Positions 52,629 through 60,167 of a stretch of 60,226 nucleotides of DNA are shown here, in pieces. Where the stretch lies: the NCBI GenBank assembly GCA_017404265.1, contig JAFRCS010000008.1, positions 1-60,226 of the forward strand, in the 5' to 3' direction. The first letter of the stretch is position 1. Each line of letters starts with the position of its first letter. The translations under genes were made by a program, and so were the position numbers. The DNA is from Mogibacterium sp. (GTDB taxonomy: Bacteria; Bacillota; Clostridia; Peptostreptococcales; Anaerovoracaceae). The notes under the pieces are model-generated. The model had not been told where the DNA came from. It ran no database searches and saw nothing but the letters and a program-made list of their open reading frames with translations.

Positions 52629-52657
52629 ATTTTAACACAGCAATGTGATTCGGGCAA
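52629..52657 (-). promoter_or_regulatory. dfx-fprA promoter
   Basis: Minus strand TTGCCC (52657-52652), 17 bases, TAAAAT (52634-52629). Within the spacer is the small palindrome CACA-GCAA-TGTG (52636-52647 region). The Rex-like palindrome at 52698-52713 lies about 41 bases upstream of the -35 box. Confidence 0.65.
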
Positions 52658-52697
52658 TTAAGCAGACTGTTTTTTATTGACTCAAAGCGCTTTATCG

Positions 52698-52713
52698 TGC
52701 TAAAGTGTTAGCA
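52698..52713. promoter_or_regulatory. Rex-box-like palindrome between dfx and the acetyltransferase gene
   Basis: TGCTAA-AGTG-TTAGCA, a perfect 6-base-arm inverted repeat with a 4-base centre. Rex boxes are TTGTTAA-N4-TTAACAA; here each arm differs by one symmetric change. It overlaps a plus-strand -10 (TAAAGT, 52701-52706; -35 TTGACT, 52677-52682; spacer 18). A second palindrome AAAGCGCTTT lies at 52684-52693. Rex is encoded in the window. Confidence 0.5.
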
Positions 52714-52759
52714 TATAAGCAACATGCAGACCGGCCGGTTATTGAACGGAGGAAAAGCG

Positions 52760-53317
52760 ATGAAGACACTACCTTTCAGATACGAAGTTATGGATGGCAA
52801 GGGCAATCCGATGTTTATAGATTTCAGAAGAGCAACGCCTGACGACCTTGATAAAGTACTCAGTCTCCAGAGCGCTATCATGGAAGCGCTGCCTGACAAA
52901 GACCTCTATGCGCCTTTCACAAAAGAAGAGTCGCTTGGTCAGCTTGAGCATGATATCTGCATGATAGCCGAGTGCGGCGATGAGGTTGCCGGCTATTCCG
53001 TGATGATACCGAACGACCCTGACAATCCGGAAAACTACGGCAAGTACTTCAATTACGACAGGGATCAGCTTGCGCAGACCGTTTCCATGGATCTCACGAT
53101 GGTAGCTCCTAAGTACAGAGGCCGCGGCATACAGCGCATCTTCAACAAGCTCCGCCTTGGCATGGCAGCGGAGATGGGCGCTCATGAGGCGCTGACTACC
53201 ATTTCACCGGACAACCCATACAGCTACAGGAACTTCCTGGTGCTCAACTTTGATATAGTTGATGAGCGCGAGCTGTACGGCGGCAAGCGGCGCTATATCC
53301 TGCGCAAGAAATTCTGA
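52760..53317 (+). CDS. GNAT-family N-acetyltransferase
   Basis: A 185-residue acetyltransferase with the acetyl-CoA loop PKYRGRGIQRIFNKL (about 124-138) and an N-terminal region of unknown substrate role. ATG at 52760 follows ggaggaaa; 12 extra codons upstream have no support. Divergent from dfx-fprA across the Rex-like site. Substrate unknown. Confidence 0.83.
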   Translation: MKTLPFRYEVMDGKGNPMFIDFRRATPDDLDKVLSLQSAIMEALPDKDLYAPFTKEESLGQLEHDICMIAECGDEVAGYSVMIPNDPDNPENYGKYFNYDRDQLAQTVSMDLTMVAPKYRGRGIQRIFNKLRLGMAAEMGAHEALTTISPDNPYSYRNFLVLNFDIVDERELYGGKRRYILRKKF

Positions 53318-53324
53318 GCAAATC

Positions 53325-53347
53325 AAAAGCGGGCCATACCCGCTTTT
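53325..53347. terminator. Terminator between acetyltransferase and thioesterase genes
   Basis: AAAAGCGGG (53325-53333), loop ccata, CCCGCTTTT (53339-53347), then tt. The genes converge here and both sides can be served. Confidence 0.93.
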
Positions 53348-53355
53348 TTGTTGCC

Positions 53356-54087
53356 TTATTTGATCGCGGCCAGGAAGCAGACCTGCCCTTCCTTATTGAG
53401 AGCGCCTACTTCCATATGAGCGTTCTTCGAAGGTCTCTTCACGAATCTTATCGTTTCGCCCTCGTAGCACTGCAGCAGAAATTGCATGTCGAGTTCGCGG
53501 ATATCCATCTCCTCAAGTTCGGCGCAGCTGAAGCAGCCCAGCATCGCTCTCACGTAATTGACGTTGTTCATGTGGCCGCCCCTGTCGATGTCGATCGAAC
53601 GTATCTTGTACTCTCCAAGCGGCTCAGCGTTATCAAACTTTTTGCCCATACGCGCAAAAGGCTCATCGTCCGGCGGGGCTATGCTGAAATCCGAATCCGG
53701 ATAGAAATCAGCCATGTGCGCGGGTTTGAAGTTTTCCCTTTTGAGCGCCGCCCATATGCTCCTCACATAAGCTAGCGTTTCCCCATCTTTGGTGATAGAC
53801 CAGTCTCTCTCGCAGGTAACCCTGTCGGCCGGCTGTATCCAGGTTACTGCATCAAGTTTCTCCTCCACCAGCGGTCTTCTGAATATCCTGAGTCTTATTT
53901 TGGAGACGATCCAGAACAGCCCCTTCTCTTCAAGTTCCAGGGCGCCTATTCCTACAGAATCGGCGTGGATACCGGCCACGTCCTGAAACATATCAAGGAT
54001 AGCCGGGATGCTCATGAGAGAATTCTCATCACACATGCTCGGCATCGTCATCATCTCTATTTCACGGCTGCACTTTACCTTGCTCAT
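53356..54087 (-). CDS. Acyl-ACP thioesterase
   Basis: A 243-residue hot-dog-fold protein with two tandem halves. The motif GHMNNVNYVRAMLG (about 171-184), which carries the catalytic asparagine region, is typical of FatA/FatB-type acyl-ACP thioesterases. Releases fatty acids from ACP. Overlaps the ROK gene by four bases. It is the last gene of the LUD operon; link to acpP in this window is by function only. Confidence 0.87.
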   Translation of the reverse strand: MSKVKCSREIEMMTMPSMCDENSLMSIPAILDMFQDVAGIHADSVGIGALELEEKGLFWIVSKIRLRIFRRPLVEEKLDAVTWIQPADRVTCERDWSITKDGETLAYVRSIWAALKRENFKPAHMADFYPDSDFSIAPPDDEPFARMGKKFDNAEPLGEYKIRSIDIDRGGHMNNVNYVRAMLGCFSCAELEEMDIRELDMQFLLQCYEGETIRFVKRPSKNAHMEVGALNKEGQVCFLAAIK

Positions 54088-55019
54088 GATTCTTTACGCG
54101 TTCTGCTGTCCATGAAATATTTCACAGCTCCGGCCATGCCGGCATTGTTGCCAAGCTCGGCTGCCTTTATCTCAAGTCCATCTGCGAAGTCCGGCTGTAC
54201 CAGCTCCAGTATCTTCTCTCTGAGAGGTTTGACAAGCAGGTCCTCCTGAGCGGATACTCCGCCACCGATTATTACGGTTTCAGGGTCAAATACATGCACA
54301 AGGCCCGTGATACCCATCGCGATCTCGTAGATCCACTCATCCAGTACCGCAAGAGCTTTCTCATCTCCTGCAGCTGCCGCGTTGAAAACCTCGCGTCCAT
54401 TGGTCCACGGAGCGCCTGCCGCAGCCGCAAGACCGACAAGCGCGCTCGTCGCGGCATGCTTCTCGTAGTCAGCACTGAGGTCGCCTTTGTATGCAGGCTT
54501 CTTCTCCGCGTGTGTCGGAAAGTGTCCTATCTCTCCGCCAAATCCGCGGGCGCCTTCTATAAGGTTCCCGCCTGAGATTATGCCTCCGCCTACGCCTGTT
54601 CCAAGCACTACGCAAAGTACATCCCTTTTTCCTTTAGCCGCTCCTATCCAGGCCTCAGCAAGGGCTACGCAATTGCCGTCATTGGCCATCGTTGCCTCTA
54701 TGCCATATCTCTCCTTAAGAGGTCCGGTCACCTCTGTATGCGGCCATCCCGGAACATTTCCGCCGTTATTGGCCACGCAGCCTTTGGCAGTATCGATGCA
54801 CCCCGCGGCGGATACTCCTATCCCTTCAAGGTCAATGGCGTCAAGGCCATGTGCCAGCAGGAACTCGTCCACACCCTTCGTCAGTGTCTCCATGACAGTC
54901 TCGCTGCCGCTCCTGTCGATAGGCACTTCGCGGCGCAGGCTGACATTGCCGGCATCATCAACGAGGCCGAGCTTTATGAATGTGCCGCCTATATCTATCC
55001 CCAAATAGTTTCTGTTCAT
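54084..55019 (-). CDS. ROK-family sugar kinase / regulator-like protein
   Basis: A 311-residue ASKHA-fold protein with YLGIDIGGTFIKLGLVD (about 5-21), GTGVGGGI and GGEIGHFP. It resembles ROK glucokinases. The usual zinc motif CxCGxxGC after GHxxx is absent: the sequence there is HFPTHAEKKPAYKG, with no cysteines. So the zinc site is missing and its activity may differ. Starts six bases after the NifX-SlyD gene stop. Confidence 0.85.
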   Translation of the reverse strand: MNRNYLGIDIGGTFIKLGLVDDAGNVSLRREVPIDRSGSETVMETLTKGVDEFLLAHGLDAIDLEGIGVSAAGCIDTAKGCVANNGGNVPGWPHTEVTGPLKERYGIEATMANDGNCVALAEAWIGAAKGKRDVLCVVLGTGVGGGIISGGNLIEGARGFGGEIGHFPTHAEKKPAYKGDLSADYEKHAATSALVGLAAAAGAPWTNGREVFNAAAAGDEKALAVLDEWIYEIAMGITGLVHVFDPETVIIGGGVSAQEDLLVKPLREKILELVQPDFADGLEIKAAELGNNAGMAGAVKYFMDSRTRKES

Positions 55020-55025
55020 TTTTAC

Positions 55026-55916
55026 CTATATTATCTCCAGCATCTCGATAGTAAAGTTGAGAGCCTTGTCCACCATCTCATGGTTGCAGTCAAATGTGAT
55101 GTTTTCATCATCCATGAACGTCACAAAGGCGTCGAATGGTCTGCCCAGCTCATCCTGAAGCATTACCTTATCCCCTACCTCGATGCCTTCAAGGCCCTGT
55201 ATCGTTGCCTTCTGCACAGTTATGACCATGTCAGGGTTATGCAGACCGTACGCGTCCTCCGGCTCAAGATGCACATCGATGATATCTCCGACTTTCATCT
55301 CCGCGCAAGCGCGGTCAAAACCTTTTATCATCTGACCGACTCCACAGATAAAGTCGAGCGGTGTCCCGCGGTCATACGAGGAATCGAACTGTGTGCCGTC
55401 ATCGAAGGTGCCTTTGTAGTGCACTTTGACTCTCTTGCCTACATTCGTACCCTCAAACATGTAGAACTGCGAAAGATCCGGCATACCGCCGCCGCATCCG
55501 CCTGCGCAGCCCGCGCACATCTCAGGAGTGCAGCCTTCTTCTCCATGGTCATGGTCATGGCCGTGGTCATGCCCATGCTCGTGGTCGTGGTGATCGCAGT
55601 TGACGCCGGTGTTGACCAGTTCGCCCCTGAGAAATGCTTCGACCGCGGCATCCGCATCCCCGGATGCTCCCGCGCACACCTCTATGCCGGCTTCTGCCAG
55701 CGCATCCTGAGCGCCCTGTCCCATGCCTCCGCAGATCAGCGCGTCGATACCGCTGTCCTTGAGCAGCCATGCCAGAGCCTCGTGTCCGACGCCGTCAGAG
55801 CCCATCACCTCAGCCGAGACTACCTTGCCGTCTTCGACATCGTATACCTTGAAATTCTCCGTTCTTCCGAAATGCTGAAATACATTTCCATCTTCATATG
55901 TTACAGCTATCTTCAT
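55026..55916 (-). CDS. NifX/NafY-type domain fused to His/Cys-rich linker and SlyD-like FKBP
   Basis: A 296-residue three-part protein. Residues 1-100 match the dinitrogenase iron-molybdenum cofactor-binding fold (GNVFQHFGRTENFKVYDVEDG at 10-30, GGMGQGAQDALAEAGIEV). Residues 107-125 are a His/Asp-rich metal stretch, then C129, C134, C137, C141. Residues about 155-296 are a SlyD-type peptidyl-prolyl isomerase with the insert-in-flap domain and the NHEMVDKALNFTIEMLEI end. Probably a metal-handling chaperone. Confidence 0.85.
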   Translation of the reverse strand: MKIAVTYEDGNVFQHFGRTENFKVYDVEDGKVVSAEVMGSDGVGHEALAWLLKDSGIDALICGGMGQGAQDALAEAGIEVCAGASGDADAAVEAFLRGELVNTGVNCDHHDHEHGHDHGHDHDHGEEGCTPEMCAGCAGGCGGGMPDLSQFYMFEGTNVGKRVKVHYKGTFDDGTQFDSSYDRGTPLDFICGVGQMIKGFDRACAEMKVGDIIDVHLEPEDAYGLHNPDMVITVQKATIQGLEGIEVGDKVMLQDELGRPFDAFVTFMDDENITFDCNHEMVDKALNFTIEMLEII

Positions 55917-55937
55917 TTTTACTCCTATTATGTTTTA

Positions 55938-56567
55938 TTAGAAACCGAGATCATCATTTACAAGGATCACATATATCCTGTCATCGTGTCTCGAATATCT
56001 TGTTATGAGAAACTGGCAGCAGATCGTGTCAGGCGACTTGCAGTCCATGCACGAACCGGTCTTTGCGCATGGTGTGCTGAGTCCGAATCTCTGAGCGTTT
56101 ATCGGAGCCGCTACGTTGCGCGCCCTCTTCATTGCCGAGTCCACATCCTTGCAGACTTTGTTCATGCCTACTATGAAAAGAACTTTGCGCGGTCCGTGAG
56201 CAATGGCCGACACTCTGTTTGCGTTTCCGTCGATGTTGACCAGCACGCCGTCCTCTGTCATGGCGTTGCAGCTCGAAAGGAAGAAGTCCACGTCGTATGC
56301 CGCGAGAGCCGCTTTGCGCTTATCTTCGGCAGTATTTCTGTCGATGAACTCGTAATTCCCATTTTTTACCGCATCCACCAGACCGATCTCAGCAGAACTT
56401 ACGCTGCCGCCCATTGTGACTGAGCTGCCTTCCGGAATGAGACCCAGCGCTATCTTAAGAGCTTCTTCTCTGTCCTTCGCATAGAAACCTTTCATGTTTC
56501 TGGACTCTAACCCCTTGATGACCTTCTGTGACAGCAGATCGTTCCTTTTTGTTATATTCTCATTCAT
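55938..56567 (-). CDS. LUD-domain (lactate utilization) protein
   Basis: A 209-residue protein with the LUD/DUF162 pattern: the SSVTMGGSVSSAEIGL loop (about 48-63), SSCNAMTEDGVLVNIDG, and a C-terminal cysteine region SCMDCKSPDTICC that could hold a cluster. The family includes LutC-like proteins but standalone forms are of unknown role. ATG at 56567 follows gagggac; six extra residues are less likely. First gene of a four-gene operon. Confidence 0.85.
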   Translation of the reverse strand: MNENITKRNDLLSQKVIKGLESRNMKGFYAKDREEALKIALGLIPEGSSVTMGGSVSSAEIGLVDAVKNGNYEFIDRNTAEDKRKAALAAYDVDFFLSSCNAMTEDGVLVNIDGNANRVSAIAHGPRKVLFIVGMNKVCKDVDSAMKRARNVAAPINAQRFGLSTPCAKTGSCMDCKSPDTICCQFLITRYSRHDDRIYVILVNDDLGF

Positions 56568-56601
56568 TCTGTCCCTCTTTCTCATCTGATATCGCTCTCA
56601 A

Positions 56602-56630
56602 AAAAAGCCCTGCAGGCTCTTCCTGCAGGG
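56602..56630 (-). terminator. Terminator after the second acetyltransferase gene
   Basis: Minus strand CCCTGCAGG (56630-56622), loop AAGAG, CCTGCAGGG (56616-56608), then CTTTTTT. Confidence 0.93.
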
Positions 56631-56694
56631 AGTAATTATATCATATCTCGCGCAGTCTGTAATCTGATCTTCCATGTCCTTCGCAGGAATCTGT

Positions 56695-57240
56695 CTATAG
56701 TTCCAGACGCATATAAACCAGTTCCTGATACCCGCTTATACGCGAATTGAATCCTCTGGGATTCCTGCCGAATTCTTCGAATCCCAGACTTTGATATAAA
56801 GATATTGCAGCTTTATTCTCAGCGACCACGTTCAGTTCCACCTGAGTATAGCCGGCCTCTTTTGCGCATTGGATGCAGGCTTTTGTAAGGGCTTTTCCCA
56901 GTCCCAGTCCCCAGTATTCTTTTAATACGCTGACACCTAATTCAGCCCTGTGTCTGAGTTTGTGTTTTCTCCCTACAGCGTCTATACCTGCAGTTCCTAC
57001 TACCTTCCCATCTATTATGGCGATTATCTCGATCTCATCGGAGCTGTTTGTTTTTGCCTGCAGAAACCGAGCCTCCTGCTCAGGGTCAAAACTGTTTTCA
57101 TCAGGATAAGACAGCAAATAGTCGGTCTCAGCATGGGCGGCATTGAAATTCTCAAAGACCGCAAGTCCGTCAGATGAGTCGCCGTTTCTGAGCAAAGCCT
57201 CTTTACCATTTTTTAGTAATATCTTTTGGTTATATTTCAT
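56695..57240 (-). CDS. GNAT-family N-acetyltransferase
   Basis: A 181-residue acetyltransferase with EYWGLGLGKALTKACIQCA (about 112-130) as the acetyl-CoA site and AAISLYQSLGFEEFGRN later. Good ribosome site (gggagag). Single-gene unit with its own terminator. Substrate unknown. Confidence 0.85.
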   Translation of the reverse strand: MKYNQKILLKNGKEALLRNGDSSDGLAVFENFNAAHAETDYLLSYPDENSFDPEQEARFLQAKTNSSDEIEIIAIIDGKVVGTAGIDAVGRKHKLRHRAELGVSVLKEYWGLGLGKALTKACIQCAKEAGYTQVELNVVAENKAAISLYQSLGFEEFGRNPRGFNSRISGYQELVYMRLEL

Positions 57241-57270
57241 CTCTCCCTCGCAAAACCAAATTATATATGA

Positions 57271-57492
57271 TTAAGCCCTTTTGAACGCAAGACGGAAAAC
57301 TTTTGTCATAAGCGGGATGTATGTCGCTGCAAATACACAGGCCGCCGCTCCGATCGCCTTTTTCTTGTGTTTGTCAGGAATCTGTGTCCCGGCCGCCAGC
57401 CCCATTGAAAACAGGCAGAACTTGACAAGAGCGAAATCCTTCCAGGTGCTTTTGCTTGCGTAGCGGTTGCCGAAATCAAACAGTTTATTCAT
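57271..57492 (-). CDS. Small membrane protein often labelled phosphate permease-like
   Basis: A 73-residue protein with two hydrophobic segments (about 22-38 and 47-62) and a DFGNRYASKSTWKDFALVKFCLF start. Close homologues are sometimes named permease of phosphate ABC transporter, but nothing here shows a transport role. Good ribosome site ggaggag. Stands alone. Confidence 0.7.
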   Translation of the reverse strand: MNKLFDFGNRYASKSTWKDFALVKFCLFSMGLAAGTQIPDKHKKKAIGAAACVFAATYIPLMTKVFRLAFKRA

Positions 57493-57600
57493 AGCTTGCT
57501 TCTCCTCCAGTCCGAAATGTTACCTTGTTATTATATTAGCATTAATAGGAATAATACAAAAGCAAACATTGTTTGCAGCTGGCTGATCTGCTTCAGCAAA

Positions 57601-57630
57601 TTAAAAAAGGCGTTGGAATTCCAACGCCTT
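57601..57630 (-). terminator. Terminator after tRNA-Ala
   Basis: AAGGCGTTGGAATTCCAACGCCTT (57607-57630 as stem AAGGCGTTGGAA / TTCCAACGCCTT) followed on the minus strand by TTTTTTAA. Confidence 0.92.
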
Positions 57631-57633
57631 GGA

Positions 57634-57709
57634 TGGTGGAGCGTAGGGGGATCGAACCCCTGGCCTCAAGATTGCGAACCTTGCGCTCTCCCAGCTGAGC
57701 TAACGCCCC
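57634..57709 (-). tRNA. tRNA-Ala (anticodon CGC)
   Basis: Minus strand: acceptor GGGGCGT (57709-57703) with ACGCTCC (57644-57638), D arm GCTC/GAGC with loop AGCTGGGA, anticodon stem CAAGG/TCTTG, loop TTCGCAA giving CGC, T arm AGGGG/CCCCT, and encoded CCA (57636-57634). CGC reads GCG alanine. Confidence 0.92.
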
Positions 57710-57721
57710 ACAGCAAGAAAC

Positions 57722-57750
57722 ATTATAATATGCCGGCCGTTAATCTTCAA
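57722..57750 (-). promoter_or_regulatory. tRNA-Ala promoter
   Basis: Minus strand TTGAAG (57750-57745), 17 bases, TATAAT (57727-57722), 13 bases before the tRNA 5' end. Confidence 0.85.
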
Positions 57751-57753
57751 CAC

Positions 57754-57785
57754 AAAAATAAAAAATCCGCGGATCAGATCCGCGG
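57754..57785 (-). terminator. Terminator after the pyridoxamine kinase gene
   Basis: Minus strand CCGCGGATC (57785-57777), one base, GATCCGCGG (57775-57767), then ATTTTTTATTTTT. Confidence 0.92.
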
Positions 57786-57792
57786 GTTTATA

Positions 57793-58623
57793 TTACTCCA
57801 TTCTGAGAAGATCAGGTATGGTCTCTTCGAAGTTGACTCCGTACCAAGGCTTCTTTGGATCCTCCATGGTCACCTTGATTGTGTGGGCAGTGTAGTCCGC
57901 CGCTATCCTCATAGCATCCTTCCAGTCCTTGCCGTGCATGATCTCTCCAATGACTGTACTGGAGAAGAGGTCGCCCGTGCCGTGGAACATGGCTCCTACC
58001 TTGTCATTCTGGTAGACATAGAAATCGTCATTCTTTTTGTCATATCCCATGACACCTGTTTTGCCCTCGCTGAGCGAGACTCCCGTGAGTACGCTTATGC
58101 GCGCGCCGAGGTTCACGACCTTGGAAAGCAGTCCCTTGATCCACTCCTCGTCATACTCCTCGCGGTACTCTGTGTCTGTCATGATGCATGCCTCAGTGAT
58201 GTTTGGCACTATCATGTCTGCGCAGGAGCAGAGTTCGGTGTTCTTGCGGGCATAGCTCATGTCGAAAGCCGGATACAGCTTTCCGTTGTCTGCCATTACA
58301 GGATCCACAAAGACAAGCTTGTCATCGCCGCTGCCGAACTTTTTGAACAGATCTTTCATCATATCGATCTGCTCGATAGTTCCGAGGTAGCCTGTGTATA
58401 TAGCATCAAACTCAACGCCTTCATCCTGCCATTTCTCGCAGATAGGCACTATCTGATCTGCCAGGTCCTTTACGGTAAAGCTCTTGAAAAGCGTATGATT
58501 CGAAAGCACTGCCGTCGGAAGTATAACGCACTCAACGCCAAGAGCCGAGATGACCGGGAGCGCAATGGTGATGGAGCATTTGCCGAGGCAGGAAATATCC
58601 TGAACTGTTAGTATTCTTTTCAT
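57793..58623 (-). CDS. Pyridoxamine kinase
   Basis: A 276-residue ribokinase-like enzyme for vitamin B6 salvage. Motifs VQDISCLGKCS at the start, FVDPVMADNGKLY (about 108-120), NITEACIMT, and the catalytic-loop FHGTGDLFSS with its aspartate fit PdxY/PdxK. Good ribosome site (aaggggg). Two direct repeats lie in its leader region. Single-gene unit with its own terminator. Confidence 0.92.
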   Translation of the reverse strand: MKRILTVQDISCLGKCSITIALPVISALGVECVILPTAVLSNHTLFKSFTVKDLADQIVPICEKWQDEGVEFDAIYTGYLGTIEQIDMMKDLFKKFGSGDDKLVFVDPVMADNGKLYPAFDMSYARKNTELCSCADMIVPNITEACIMTDTEYREEYDEEWIKGLLSKVVNLGARISVLTGVSLSEGKTGVMGYDKKNDDFYVYQNDKVGAMFHGTGDLFSSTVIGEIMHGKDWKDAMRIAADYTAHTIKVTMEDPKKPWYGVNFEETIPDLLRME

Positions 58624-58648
58624 TTAGATTCCCCCTTGTTTGTTTTCT

Positions 58649-58688
58649 GTACGTCTCTGTTACCCTTTTTCGTACGTCTCTTACTATA
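58649..58688 (-). promoter_or_regulatory. Extended -10 promoter and tandem direct repeats before pyridoxamine kinase
   Basis: TGC-TATAGT on the minus strand (TATAGT 58688-58683) and, just downstream, two copies of GTACGTCTCT (58649-58658 and 58672-58681), 23 bases apart, on the plus strand. The repeats overlap the expected start site. Direct repeats are typical of MocR/PdxR-type regulator sites (established for B6 genes); none of these regulators is in the window. Confidence 0.5.
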
Positions 58689-58702
58689 GCACATTGATGA
58701 AA

Positions 58703-58732
58703 TTGTGTTAAGGTCTGTGACTAACTTATTAT
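58703..58732 (+). promoter_or_regulatory. Candidate promoter of the DUF3048 lipoprotein gene
   Basis: TTGTGT (58703-58708), 18 bases, TATTAT (58727-58732). Divergent from the pyridoxamine kinase promoter; a leader of about 57 bases would precede the ATG. Confidence 0.45.
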
Positions 58733-58795
58733 GCGTAATGTACTATATATTTGTATGGGAATATCCTGAAACACTATCGGGAGGTTGTAAAGAAT

Positions 58796-60037
58796 ATGAA
58801 AAACAATAAAAGCAAAAGATTTCTGGTGATGCTTCTTTGCTTTACCATGATCGGAACTACCCTGTTCGCAGGCTGCGGAAAGATTGCGGAGCCTGAGGAA
58901 CCGGAACCTGCACCAGCCAACTCACTGACCGGAGCTACCGCCGAAGAAGGCTATGACGAAGCTGCCGGTGAAAGACGTGTTGCGGCGTTCGTCGTTGAGA
59001 ACGCTCCTGACGCAAGACCTCAGTGGGGACTGGATGATCCTGAGTATTCGCCTGACATCGTTCTTCAGGGCGAGGTCGAGGGTGGTATCACAAGAACCCT
59101 TTGGTTATATGCTGACTACGAGAAATTACCTGAGATCATCGGACCTACAAGAAGTGCGCGTCCTCCGTTCGTCAAGTTCTCTGAACTGTTCGACTCGATC
59201 TTCATCCATTGGGGAATGAGCCACTCAAAGGGAGACTACACCGGCGCAAGCACAGTTTTCAAGAAAGACAAGGTAGACCACATCAACCAGATGACTTTCA
59301 ATGATGAGGAAGGTCTGTTCGGGAGAGACCAGACCAGAGGCACTGCTGTCGAACACCGCGGAATCATCTACGGAGACAAGGTGGCCGCTTCCATCAAGAA
59401 CGAAGGCTTCAGAAGCACTCCGAATGAGTATACAAAGCTGAACTTCAACAAGATCGAGGAGCCTGCAAGCGAAACAGCAGCCACACAGGTCGGTGTCACA
59501 TATTCGAGCAAAGCCTTTGAGGGCACATACTGGACATATGATGAATCCGATGGCCTGTACCACTGCAGCGACTTTGAGAACGACTTCACAAGAGAGAATC
59601 TGCTGGTGCTCACCGATGACACGGAATACATAACCAAGGAAGGATATCAGGGTCCGGGAAGTTCCGGAAGCGTCACATACTGTGACTACAAGTTTGCCGG
59701 AGGCAAGGGCAAATACTTCAGCAAGGGTACCGTAAAGGATATCGAGTGGCAGATCAAGGATGGCCAGCTTGAGCTCATTGATCCTTCGATCGACGCGGCG
59801 ACCGCACAGGCTGCAAACGATGAAAACTTTGAGGCAGCCAAGGAAGTCGTCAAGGCGGATGAAGATGCTGAATGGCCTGCATACAACAAGTATGTCATCG
59901 TTTCTCCGGAGGATGCCGAAGACATGGAAGAAGAAGAAGTCCTTGCAAACTCATATGTTCTGCTGAACATGAACAAGGGCAAGACCTGGATCGGCTGGAT
60001 CTCCGGAAACAACGGGGGCTCGGTATCATCTAAGTAG
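58796..60037 (+). CDS. DUF3048-domain lipoprotein
   Basis: A 413-residue exported lipoprotein. The basic start, hydrophobic stretch and lipobox with FAGCGK place the lipid cysteine near residue 25; the outer part has the DUF3048 (YerB-like) pattern WLYADYEKLPEIIGPTRSARP and a second domain after 250. Function unknown. ATG at 58796 follows gggagg by about 11 bases; 15 codons further upstream lack a signal-peptide fit. Reads toward the right-hand IS. Confidence 0.9.
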   Translation: MKNNKSKRFLVMLLCFTMIGTTLFAGCGKIAEPEEPEPAPANSLTGATAEEGYDEAAGERRVAAFVVENAPDARPQWGLDDPEYSPDIVLQGEVEGGITRTLWLYADYEKLPEIIGPTRSARPPFVKFSELFDSIFIHWGMSHSKGDYTGASTVFKKDKVDHINQMTFNDEEGLFGRDQTRGTAVEHRGIIYGDKVAASIKNEGFRSTPNEYTKLNFNKIEEPASETAATQVGVTYSSKAFEGTYWTYDESDGLYHCSDFENDFTRENLLVLTDDTEYITKEGYQGPGSSGSVTYCDYKFAGGKGKYFSKGTVKDIEWQIKDGQLELIDPSIDAATAQAANDENFEAAKEVVKADEDAEWPAYNKYVIVSPEDAEDMEEEEVLANSYVLLNMNKGKTWIGWISGNNGGSVSSK

Positions 60038-60100
60038 TCCGCGACTGTACAAATATAGCCAATACAAAACCCGCCGGATCGCTCCTGAACTAGTAAGATG

Positions 60101-60137
60101 AAAGTAGACATGTTAAAAAAGCATGTCTACTTTTCTT
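60101..60137 (+). terminator. Terminator-like hairpin upstream of IS transposase
   Basis: AAAGTAGACATG (60101-60112), 9-base loop, CATGTCTACTTT (60122-60133), then tctt. It could end transcription from the DUF3048 gene and shield the transposase from read-through. Confidence 0.75.
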
Positions 60138-60167
60138 ATGCTAGGATTTGCTTAAGGAGGTGATTTT

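Noticed and set aside
54084..55019. Nitrogenase locus because of the nearby NifX-type domain
   Set aside because: No nifHDK or other nitrogenase genes are present; neighbours are a ROK protein, LUD protein and thioesterase.
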